Shown here: piece after piece, positions 48,441-56,124 of the stretch
Layout of the letters: every line of letters begins with the position of its first letter
Position numbering within the stretch: position 1 is the stretch's first letter
Made by a program: the position numbers and the translations under genes
Assembly: GCF_900100605.1 (NCBI RefSeq)
Contig: NZ_FNCN01000003.1
Span: 124,001 to 188,000, forward strand
Direction: 5' to 3'
Source of the DNA: Sinosporangium album
Lineage (GTDB): Bacteria > Actinomycetota > Actinomycetes > Streptosporangiales > Streptosporangiaceae
DNA length: 64,000 bases
Notes under the pieces: generated by a model
The model's input: only the letters and a program-made list of their open reading frames with translations
The model's database searches: none
Told to the model about the DNA's origin: nothing

Positions 48441-48607
48441 GCGCGGGGGGGCGTCCGCTCGGGACGTTCCCCCTTTCGGTCCTTCTTGCCCGACTCATCC
48501 CTCAGCGGGCGCCTTTCGGCGAAGTCGTGGTTCTCCTGCGAGGGGCGGGACACGTCCCGCGCCCGCATCGCGGTGATCGCAGTGATCTGCATGTTCTGCA
48601 GGGCCAT
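48425..48607 (-). CDS. Small hypothetical protein
   Basis: Protein of 60 aa starting MALQNMQITAITAMRARDVS and ending in a Lys/Arg/Glu-rich tail (DESGKKDRKGERPERTPP), probably disordered. TAGAGT, 6 bases upstream of the ATG, is a good leaderless -10. No domain is recognised. The start region looks like a real protein, but the tail overlaps the repeat region, so the end is less certain. Confidence 0.5.
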   Translation of the reverse strand: MALQNMQITAITAMRARDVSRPSQENHDFAERRPLRDESGKKDRKGERPERTPPRASPRG

Positions 48608-48675
48608 GCACGGACTCTAACCCGGGGCTCGGCTTCGCGACCCCGACTCGCGTACGGCGGGCCCCGGGGCGCTGG

Positions 48676-49905
48676 TCAGAAAATGAGTCCGGCCCAGGGC
48701 TTGACGTCCCAGGACATCGCCGTCGATAGCGCCCGCAGGGCACCCGTCGTGGCCTCGTCGGCGGCGCCGATCGCCTTCCACGGGCTGAGGGAGCGTCCGC
48801 CGAGGTAGACCTCGCCAAGCGCGGCGACCGGCAGCGTGACGTCGGCCGGGTCGACCGTCGGCTCGCACACGGCCCCCGACGTGTCGGCGGACAGCCGCCA
48901 CCTACCGGCGTTCCACGGGCATACCGAGTCCTCGACCTCGATCACGACGTCCACCGGGGCGGCGTACGCCCGGGCGGCGAGAGCCCGCCTGACGTCAGCG
49001 GTCCTGATCCACAGGTCCTCCATGTTGACCGCTTTGAGCCGGCGTTGGTCGGCGAGCAGATGCTGGATCGGGTCGTCGGCGGGGCGGCTGTGCGCCTTCA
49101 CCCGGGCGACGAGGTCGCGGTCGAGCACGGCCCGCCACGTGGCCGCGTAGGCCGCCGGGTCGGTGGCGAAGAGGTCCAGCAGCCACAGATCGCTGTCGGC
49201 GATGACGTGGTCGTCGAACGAAAGCTTCACACGGAACAGCGCGTAGCCGCGCGGCGCGGTGTCGTCCTCCACCACGACACAGCGCAGCGGGCCCATACCG
49301 CGCTGGGCCGACTCCTCGTCGGCGAGCACGTCGTCCCAGCGGCCGGGGCTGCGGCCGTACATGCCGGGGCGGGTGACGCGCACCTTGTCGAAGACCTTCT
49401 CCAGGAGCGGTCTCGCCTCGGCGGGATCGGCCACCCGCAGCCGTAGCGCGGGGTCGGTCAGCACGTGTCTGCCGAAGGCGGCGTGGTGGCTGTCGATGGT
49501 GACCCCGCGGCCCTCGGCGGCGAGGCCGTACCCGAACCTGCCGTAGATCGAGGATTCGGAGGCGTAGAGCGCGGCGACGGGTTCGCCCCGTTCGTAGAGG
49601 TCGGTGAGCTGACTCTTCATCAAGGCCGACAGCACGCCGCGTCTGCGGTGGGAGGGCAGTACGCCGACCGCCGTGACGCCGGCGACGGGCCGGACACCCC
49701 CCGGGACGGTCATCTCGAAGCTGAAGATGGCTGTGCAGCCCACCATGCGGTCGCCGTCGAACGCGGCGAGCGTCCGGTCCAACTCGATCAGCTTCCTGAA
49801 GCGTTCGATGTTCTCGGGGGCCATCTGGGAGCTGAAGGCCTCTTCCCAGATGCCACAGAAGGCGTCCCAGTCGGATTCGGTCATAGGGCGGATCGGGTAG
49901 CTCAT
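48676..49905 (-). CDS. Eis-like GNAT acetyltransferase
   Basis: Protein of 409 aa, the length and layout of Eis. An N-terminal GNAT domain carries VTAVGVLPSHRRRGVLSALM as the acetyl-CoA loop. A second GNAT-like half and a C-terminal SCP2-like domain follow (ALGEVYLGGRSLSPWKAIG), ending in AMSWDVKPWAGLIF with the C-terminal Phe typical of Eis. Relatives acetylate aminoglycosides or lysines at several positions. ATG 49905 matches the conserved MSYPIRPMTESDW start. TACGGT, 7 bases upstream, suggests a leaderless message. Confidence 0.9.
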   Translation of the reverse strand: MSYPIRPMTESDWDAFCGIWEEAFSSQMAPENIERFRKLIELDRTLAAFDGDRMVGCTAIFSFEMTVPGGVRPVAGVTAVGVLPSHRRRGVLSALMKSQLTDLYERGEPVAALYASESSIYGRFGYGLAAEGRGVTIDSHHAAFGRHVLTDPALRLRVADPAEARPLLEKVFDKVRVTRPGMYGRSPGRWDDVLADEESAQRGMGPLRCVVVEDDTAPRGYALFRVKLSFDDHVIADSDLWLLDLFATDPAAYAATWRAVLDRDLVARVKAHSRPADDPIQHLLADQRRLKAVNMEDLWIRTADVRRALAARAYAAPVDVVIEVEDSVCPWNAGRWRLSADTSGAVCEPTVDPADVTLPVAALGEVYLGGRSLSPWKAIGAADEATTGALRALSTAMSWDVKPWAGLIF

Positions 49906-50024
49906 TTGCTTTACCGTATGAGGGGGCAAAGGGGTCCGGCCACCCAATATCCGTGTTTAATGATCAAGGCGTTGGTCAAGTGGGCTGCCCAAACAAGGGA
50001 TAGACCGATACAGTCAGGCGCATC

Positions 50025-51140
50025 ATGAGTTCCCGTCCGGCGCCGCTTCTCCCTCCACGGCTCCGTGCGTTCCTGGTGCGCGTCCCGCTCCTGGTGCGCA
50101 TCGTGCGTTTCTTACGGAGGGGACCGCTGGCCCGCGACCGCAACCTGTTGATCACGCTCATCGTGCTCACCTTGCTGATCGGCGTTCTCGCCGCCAAGGT
50201 GTCGATGCAATGGGCCTCGCCGTCCCTGCTGATCCTGGTCACCCTTGTCGGCGGACTTCAGCTGCGCCTGCGCAGTCTGGCCAAGCTGCTGTGCGCCGAG
50301 TTCGTGGCCCTTGTCTACATCGCCGCCCTGCGCGGGGTGGGCGACGTGGGCCCGGGGCTGCTCGCCACCATCGTGTTCACCGCGGTGCTCGCCGCGCTGA
50401 TGTCCCGTACCCGAGGGCAGCTCGGGATGCAGGGGCTGCGCGGTGACGCCATGCTGCTCGAACTGCGCGACCGGCTGCGAAGCCAAAGTGAGCTTCCGCC
50501 GCTGCCCAAGGAATGGGGGCAAAAGGTTGTGCTCAAGCAGGCGGGCGGCTCGTCCTTCGGCGGTGACTTCGTGGTCTCCATGCGCGACGGCGACCACGTC
50601 GAGGTGGCGGTGGTCGACGTTTCCGGCAAAGGGGTCGACGCCGGCACCAGGGCGCTGCTGCTCTCCGGAGCCTTCGGCGGCCTGCTCGGCTCGGTGAGCG
50701 CTTTTCTGCCCGCCTGCAACACCTACCTGCACAGGCAGCGCGGGGGTGAGGGGTTCGTCACGGCCGTCCACCTGCGCCTCAACCTGGTGACGGGTGAATA
50801 CGTGATCACCTCCGCCGGTCATCCGCCGGTCGTGAAGTTCGACGCGGGCACCGGCGGCTGGCAGGTGGCGACGGCCAAGGGAGTGGTGCTCGGTGTGGTG
50901 CCCGACCTCCACTGCGAGCCCGACCGGGGTGTGCTGCGCAAGGGCGACGCGCTGCTGCTCTACACGGACGGGCTGATCGAGCAGCCGGGGCGCGACATCG
51001 ATGCCGGGCTGGACAAGCTGCTCGGCGAGGCCGAACGGCTGCTGCCGTCGGGGTTCACCCACGGGGCGCGAGCGCTGGTCAACGCCATGTCGTCCGGGCA
51101 TAACGACGACTGCGCTCTGGTGCTCATCTGGCGCCCTTAA
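50025..51140 (+). CDS. SpoIIE/RsbU-type PP2C phosphatase with membrane N terminus
   Basis: Protein of 371 aa. Three to four hydrophobic helices occupy residues 40-130 (LLITLIVLTLLIGVLAAKV; LLATIVFTAVLAALM). The PP2C-like phosphatase domain follows, with GGDFVVSMRDGDHVEVAVVDVSGKGVDA, core VAVVDVSGKGVDAG, TSAGHPPVV, LLLYTDGLIE and GHNDDCALVLI. The metal-binding Asp residues are present. Such enzymes usually dephosphorylate anti-anti-sigma factors. No partner STAS or kinase gene is adjacent. It precedes the lanthipeptide cluster but has its own orientation and spacing, so linkage is uncertain. Confidence 0.9.
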   Translation: MSSRPAPLLPPRLRAFLVRVPLLVRIVRFLRRGPLARDRNLLITLIVLTLLIGVLAAKVSMQWASPSLLILVTLVGGLQLRLRSLAKLLCAEFVALVYIAALRGVGDVGPGLLATIVFTAVLAALMSRTRGQLGMQGLRGDAMLLELRDRLRSQSELPPLPKEWGQKVVLKQAGGSSFGGDFVVSMRDGDHVEVAVVDVSGKGVDAGTRALLLSGAFGGLLGSVSAFLPACNTYLHRQRGGEGFVTAVHLRLNLVTGEYVITSAGHPPVVKFDAGTGGWQVATAKGVVLGVVPDLHCEPDRGVLRKGDALLLYTDGLIEQPGRDIDAGLDKLLGEAERLLPSGFTHGARALVNAMSSGHNDDCALVLIWRP

Positions 51141-51247
51141 GTTGGGTTTGTCCATTTTCTGTACGGTCTGCTTTTGTCTGGTTGCGTACCGTAGAAATGG
51201 GAAATCCTAGTTTCCTGATGTGTTCGCGGGTTCTGTGCTGTCTTGCT

Positions 51248-51308
51248 GGCATGCTGGTCGCATGCCCCAACAATGACAGATGAAACGGTTCAGAATGTGA
51301 ACTGTCAT
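51248..51308 (+). promoter_or_regulatory. Tandem inverted repeats upstream of the lanthipeptide cluster
   Basis: GGCATGC and GCATGCC (51248-51266, spacer TGGTC) are followed within 7 bases by a nested structure: ATGACAG at 51273 and CTGTCAT ending 51308, enclosing GTTCA/TGAAC (51288-51302). The region is AT-richer than the genes around it. It may bind the cluster regulator or terminate the phosphatase transcript. Confidence 0.45.
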
Positions 51309-51397
51309 GCCTTATCCGTGGGTTGTGTCACTGGCGGCCTTGGGGCCAACCTGACATTCTCATTCCAGCTAGCCCAATGAAATCCGGAGAAACGGAC

Positions 51398-54073
51398 ATG
51401 AGCGGAAGGGGGCGAAATATCGTGAATAAGCGCTACGAACTATATTGCCTCGCGGACCCGCTCTTCTATGACTCACTGGTGACGTCGGGGGATCGGTCCG
51501 CGCCGCGCGGTGGGAACGCCGGCTCGGCGCGGACCGCGGGTCCGGGCCTGCGGAATGACTTCGCGGTCGCCGTCAGGCCGGCCCCCGAAGGCTGGACCCG
51601 GGGCGAGAGCGATGACTGGGTGGTATACCGGCGCTCTTCCCGCGCAATGCGGGACCAGGGGTGGAAGATCCATGTATCCGCCTGTCTGGATGGCGCCGAG
51701 GAGGTGCTGGAGGCGGTGTGGGACTACTGCGTCCCGCGCGGTGTCGACTTTAAGTTCCTGCGGGGCAGGCATATTTTCCACATGCAGAATGCGAAATATG
51801 CCGACCGGGGGTCAAGTGGGAAGCTTGTGGCTATTTATCCCGCTGATGACATCGAACTCGAGCGGATCCTGACCGAGCTTTCCGGGATCCTGGCCGGCAG
51901 GCCCGGGCCGTACATTCTCAGCGACCTGCGCTTCGGTGACGGCCCGCTGTATGTGAGGTACGGCGGGTTCGTCGAGCGCAACTGCGTGACGCCTGAAGGT
52001 GTGATCGAGCCGGCCATCACCGCCCCCGACGGCACCCTGGTGCCCGATCGGCGCACACCGGTCTTCACCATGCCGTCATGGGTGGAACCACCGGAGTTCC
52101 TGCGCCCGCATCTCGCCGCCCGCACCGCGACTACGACCGGCGACCTTCCCTACACCATCGAACGCGTCCTGCACTTCTCCAACGGCGGCGGCGTCTATCT
52201 GGCGACCGACCGGCGTTCGGGGGAGAAGGCGGTGCTGAAGGAGGCCAGGCCGTACGCCGGGCTCGACTTCACCGGGCAGGACGCCGTGGCCCGGCTCGAA
52301 CGCGAACGCGAGGCCCTCGACCGGCTCAGCGGCCTGCCCGTGGTGCCGAGGCTCCTCGACACGTTCACCGTGGGGGAGCACCGCTTCCTCGCGATGGAAT
52401 ACGTGGAGGGCGAGCCGCTCAACCGGCTCTTCGCCGACCGCTACCCCCTCGCCGGCGACAGGCCCGCGCAGGACCGCGCGGACTACGCGGCGTGGGCGGC
52501 CGGGATCTGCGGTGAGGTCGAAGCCGCGGTCGGCATGATCCACGCGAGGGGCCTGGTCTTCGGTGACGTACACCTCAGCAACATCATCGTCGGACCGGAC
52601 GGATCCATCACCCTGATCGACTTCGAGATGGCCACGCCCATCGAGAAGGCAGGGCGCATGGGTCTCGCCAACCCGGCGTTCGCCGCCCCGGCGGGGACCA
52701 CGGGGACCGACATCGACCGCTACGCGCTGGCATGCCTGCGGCTGTCGCTCTTCCTGCCCCTGACCGACCTCTTCCTGATGGACCGTGGCAAGGCCGCCGA
52801 ACTGGCCGACGCCATCGTGGAGAACTTCCCCGTCCCCGCGGACTTCGTGGAGGACATGGAGGACGCGGTGCGGGTCATCGCGCCCGACGCTCGGCCCCGC
52901 CGTACGGCATGGCGCGAGGCGGCGGCCGGCGGCGAACCCTGGCCGGGCCTGCGCGCGTCGATGCGGGCCGCCGTTCTCGCCTCCGCCACACCGGAACGCG
53001 ACGACCGTCTCTTCCCCGGCGACATCGGGCAGTTCTCGACCGGCGGCCTGAACCTCGCCTTCGGAGCGGCCGGTGTGCTCTACGCCCTGGACGCCACCGG
53101 CGCCGGGCGGTTCCCCGACCACGAGAAGTGGTTGGTCGAGCGTGCGCTCAACCCCGGCCCGGGGAGCCGCCTCGGCTTCTACGAGGGGCTGCACGGCGTG
53201 GCCTACGCGCTGGCGCGTTTCGGCTACACGACCGAGGCGATGGACCTGGTCGAGATCGTGTCGCGGGAACGGTGGGAGACCCTCGGGCCCGACCTGTTCG
53301 GCGGCCTCGCCGGCATCGGCCTCAACCTGTCCCACCTGGCCCGGGCGACCGGCGACGGCGGTCTGCTGGCCGACGCGCTGAAGACGGCCGATCTCATCGC
53401 GTCGCGGCTCGGCGGCCCCGACGACGTGCCGGAGGTCAGCGGAGGCACGGGACCCTACGCGGGGCTGATGAACGGCTCGTCGGGACCGGCCCTGTTCTTC
53501 ATCCGGCTGTACGAGCGGACCGGCGACGCCGGACTGCTCGACCTGGCTGAGGTGGCGATCAGGCAGGACCTGCGCAGGTGCTCCCTGCAGGACGACGGAT
53601 CCCTCCTGGTCAACGAGGGGTGGCGCACCATGCCCTACCTCGACCGGGGGAGCGTGGGGATCGCGTGGGTGCTCCGCGAATACCTGCGGCACCGCCCGGA
53701 CGCCCTCCCCGCGCCCGCGCTGCCCGCGCTCGACGGGGCCGCGCACTCACCCTTCTACATCCAATCCGGCCTGTTCACCGGCCGCGCGGGCATCCTCGCC
53801 TACCTGGCCGCGAACCGGCCGGAAGACGGCGGGGCCGAGGCCCGGCGGCAACTGCGGGCGCTCGGCTGGCACGCCCTCGCGTTCGAAGGCCACCTGGCCT
53901 TCCCGGGCGAGCAGCTTCTGCGCCTGTCCATGGACCTCGCCACCGGTACGTCCGGAGTGCTGTTGGCGGTAGGCGCCGCGTTGGGGGAAAAGGCGGCGAC
54001 GCTGCCTTTCCTGGCCCCCTCGGCGACGGCGGAGCAACTCAGGGGCAACAACCATTCACACACGGAGGTGTAG
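51398..54073 (+). CDS. Class III lanthipeptide synthetase LanKC (RamC/AmfT-like)
   Basis: Trifunctional synthetase (891 aa) that phosphorylates, eliminates and cyclises Ser residues in a precursor peptide. Residues 1-210 form the phospho-Ser lyase-like region. A Ser/Thr kinase domain (about 250-510) has the ATP Lys in AVLKEARP (K281), GDVHLSN (389-395) and DFE (408-410). Residues 550-891 form the cyclase-like domain (GFYEGLHGVAYALARFG, LMNGSSGPALF), lacking the Cys-Cys-His zinc ligands of class I, II and IV. ATG 51398 with GGAGA 8 bases upstream is chosen over ATG 51377. The precursor gene begins 3 bases after the stop. Confidence 0.93.
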   Translation: MSGRGRNIVNKRYELYCLADPLFYDSLVTSGDRSAPRGGNAGSARTAGPGLRNDFAVAVRPAPEGWTRGESDDWVVYRRSSRAMRDQGWKIHVSACLDGAEEVLEAVWDYCVPRGVDFKFLRGRHIFHMQNAKYADRGSSGKLVAIYPADDIELERILTELSGILAGRPGPYILSDLRFGDGPLYVRYGGFVERNCVTPEGVIEPAITAPDGTLVPDRRTPVFTMPSWVEPPEFLRPHLAARTATTTGDLPYTIERVLHFSNGGGVYLATDRRSGEKAVLKEARPYAGLDFTGQDAVARLEREREALDRLSGLPVVPRLLDTFTVGEHRFLAMEYVEGEPLNRLFADRYPLAGDRPAQDRADYAAWAAGICGEVEAAVGMIHARGLVFGDVHLSNIIVGPDGSITLIDFEMATPIEKAGRMGLANPAFAAPAGTTGTDIDRYALACLRLSLFLPLTDLFLMDRGKAAELADAIVENFPVPADFVEDMEDAVRVIAPDARPRRTAWREAAAGGEPWPGLRASMRAAVLASATPERDDRLFPGDIGQFSTGGLNLAFGAAGVLYALDATGAGRFPDHEKWLVERALNPGPGSRLGFYEGLHGVAYALARFGYTTEAMDLVEIVSRERWETLGPDLFGGLAGIGLNLSHLARATGDGGLLADALKTADLIASRLGGPDDVPEVSGGTGPYAGLMNGSSGPALFFIRLYERTGDAGLLDLAEVAIRQDLRRCSLQDDGSLLVNEGWRTMPYLDRGSVGIAWVLREYLRHRPDALPAPALPALDGAAHSPFYIQSGLFTGRAGILAYLAANRPEDGGAEARRQLRALGWHALAFEGHLAFPGEQLLRLSMDLATGTSGVLLAVGAALGEKAATLPFLAPSATAEQLRGNNHSHTEV

Positions 54074-54076
54074 GAA

Positions 54077-54187
54077 ATGGCGCTTCTCGACCTGCAGGGC
54101 ATGGAGAGTGAGGCTCCCGGTGGCGGCCGTAGCCACTACAGCCGCGGCTGCGGCGGTGGCAGCTGGCTGAGCCTGCTCATCTGCTAA
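54077..54187 (+). CDS. Class III lanthipeptide precursor
   Basis: Short gene for a 36-residue peptide, with GGAGG 8 bases before its ATG and 3 bases after lanKC. The leader begins MALLDLQGMESEAPGGG, with the LLDLQ box recognised by LanKC kinases and the ME motif of RamS/AmfS. The core holds two Ser-x-x-Ser-x(n)-Cys patterns: SHYSRGC at 19-25 (two residues between second Ser and Cys) and SWLSLLIC at 29-36 (three). Each could form labionin or lanthionine. Cys36 is the last residue. SapB-type peptides have two SxxSxxxC units, so the first ring here is one residue tighter. Expected processing is leader removal, perhaps after Pro14. Confidence 0.9.
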   Translation: MALLDLQGMESEAPGGGRSHYSRGCGGGSWLSLLIC

Positions 54188-54204
54188 GAGCGATTCCGAA
54201 AAGG

Positions 54205-54242
54205 GCCCGGGACCGGGGTGGATGATTCCCCCGGTCCCGGGC
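54205..54242 (+). terminator. Intercistronic hairpin after the precursor gene
   Basis: GCCCGGGACCGGGG pairs with CCCCGGTCCCGGGC over 14 bp with a 10-base loop. It lies 17 bases after the precursor stop and 29 bases before the exporter gene. It probably attenuates, so more precursor than transporter is made, and could stabilise the upstream mRNA. Confidence 0.8.
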
Positions 54243-54270
54243 TCACGTATCGGACCGTCCGTGTCGGCTC

Positions 54271-56124
54271 ATGCCGTACGTGACAGGAGAAGGGCCGGGC
54301 AGGCGTCCGGCGAACGGTCGGCCGAACGGGTGGACGAGAGGCGGGACGAGCGTGCGCGACGCAGACCGGCTGCTGGCCGGACTCATCCGCGGATCCGGGC
54401 GATGGACCGCGCTCCTGGCCGTATCGTCCCTGGCGGGCGCGGTCGCCGAACTGTCCCTTCCGCTCGCGCTCGGCGCCGCCCTCGACAGCGCGCTGGACCG
54501 CGACGCGGGCTCCCCGTGGTTCGCTGTCTGCGCCGCGCTCGTCGCGCTGGCCGTGGTGGGCGAGGCGCTGTCCGAACTCGCCTCAGGCGCCGGCAGGGTC
54601 GCCGTCGTCGCGGATGTACGGCACCGCCTGGTCCGCCGTATTCTCGGCGCCGGGCCCGCCGCGCCCCGGCACTTCGGCTCCGGCGACCTCGTCGCGCGGG
54701 CCACCGGCAACGCCGACGAAACCGGCCACGCCCCGCCCGCCGTGGTCCTGGGCGCCACCGAGGTGATCCCCGCGGCCGGGGCGGCCGTCCTGCTGTTCGT
54801 TCTCGACTGGAGGCTCGGCCTCACCTTCCTGATCGGCAGCCTCTGCACCGTGGCGCTGCTCCGCGCCTTCGTCCGGGACGCCTCCGACCTCGTGGCGGCA
54901 TACCAGCGCGTCCAAGGGACCCTCGCCGGGCTCCTTCTCGAAGCCCTCGCAGGGGCACGCACCATCGCCGCCGCCCGCACACGCACACAGGAGGCCGACC
55001 GCGTGCTCGCGGTACTGCCCGGGCTCCGTGCCCACGGGGACGACATGTGGCGCGTGCAACGGGACATCTCCATCAAGACGGCCCTGCTGGGGCCGCTCAC
55101 CGAGATCGCCGTGCTCGCCGTGGCGGGGTTCTGCCTCGCCCGCGGCGACATCAGCGCGGGGGAGATGGTGGCCGCAGGCCGCTACGCGGTGCTCGCGGGC
55201 GGGTTCGGCGCGGTCCTCGGCTACCTGAACCGGCTCGCCCGAGCGCGGGGCGCCGCCGTACGGGTGGCGGAGGTCCTCGCCCATCCCACGGTGGAGTACG
55301 GCTCGCGCCGCCTCGACGGGCCGGGCGCCGGAACGCTGGAGTTCCGCGGCGTGGCCGCCGGCGGCGTGCTGCGCGACGTGACCCTGACCGTGACCGGCGG
55401 CACCACGCTCGCCCTGGTCGGCGCCCACGGCCCGGAGCTGTCGCTCGTCGCGGCCCTAGCGGGCCGCCTGGCCGACCCCGACGCGGGCCGGGTCACACTC
55501 GACGGCGTGCCGCTGCGCGACCTGTCGCGGGAGGCGCTGCGCCGCGCGGTCGGCTACGCCTTCGAACGGCCCGCCCTACTCGGCGGCACGCTGCGCGACG
55601 CCATCGCACTCGGCCCGGACGGGCTGCCGGTCGACGAGGCGACCGTGCGCGCGGCGGCGCGGGCGGCACGCGCCGAGGCGTTTGTGGCGAGGCTGCCCGG
55701 CGGCTACGACACTCCGGCGCGCGACGCGCCGATGTCCGGCGGCGAGGCGCAGCGGCTCGGCCTGGCCCGGGCCTTCGCACACCCCGGCCGACTACTGATC
55801 TTCGACGACGCCACGTCGAGTCTGGACACCGTTACCGAGCTCCAGGTGAGCCAGGCCATCGCCGCCGACCTGCGCGGCCGTACGCGGTTGGTGGTGGCGC
55901 GGCGGGCCGCCGCGGCGGCCCGGGCCGACCGCGTGGCCTGGGTGCGGGACGGGCGTATCCACGCCGTGGCCCGGCACCGGGACCTGTGGAGCGACCCCGA
56001 GTACCGCGCGGTGTTCACCGGCGAGCCGTGTGGTGATCTTCGCGACGAGGCGCGTGCCGGGCCGCGTGTCGAGCCGCGTGTCGAGCCGCGTGTCGAGTCG
56101 GGCGCGCTCCGGGAGGGCCGGTGA
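54271..56124 (+). CDS. Lanthipeptide half-ABC exporter A with degenerate ATP site
   Basis: Half-transporter of 617 aa, comparable to RamA/AmfB. About six hydrophobic helices (40-330) precede a nucleotide domain. Walker A reads GAHGPELS (384-391), lacking the GK(S/T). The Walker B Glu is Asp (DD at 512-513) and the switch His is Arg (R544). The signature is intact (SGGEAQ at 489-494), as is the D-loop SSLD. So it donates only its signature to the partner's site. The C terminus has a PRVE repeat (12-bp DNA unit, 56061-56096). The start is uncertain: ATG 54271 has no ribosome site, while GTG 54352 follows GAGAGG. The 3' end overlaps the next gene. Confidence 0.88.
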   Translation: MPYVTGEGPGRRPANGRPNGWTRGGTSVRDADRLLAGLIRGSGRWTALLAVSSLAGAVAELSLPLALGAALDSALDRDAGSPWFAVCAALVALAVVGEALSELASGAGRVAVVADVRHRLVRRILGAGPAAPRHFGSGDLVARATGNADETGHAPPAVVLGATEVIPAAGAAVLLFVLDWRLGLTFLIGSLCTVALLRAFVRDASDLVAAYQRVQGTLAGLLLEALAGARTIAAARTRTQEADRVLAVLPGLRAHGDDMWRVQRDISIKTALLGPLTEIAVLAVAGFCLARGDISAGEMVAAGRYAVLAGGFGAVLGYLNRLARARGAAVRVAEVLAHPTVEYGSRRLDGPGAGTLEFRGVAAGGVLRDVTLTVTGGTTLALVGAHGPELSLVAALAGRLADPDAGRVTLDGVPLRDLSREALRRAVGYAFERPALLGGTLRDAIALGPDGLPVDEATVRAAARAARAEAFVARLPGGYDTPARDAPMSGGEAQRLGLARAFAHPGRLLIFDDATSSLDTVTELQVSQAIAADLRGRTRLVVARRAAAAARADRVAWVRDGRIHAVARHRDLWSDPEYRAVFTGEPCGDLRDEARAGPRVEPRVEPRVESGALREGR

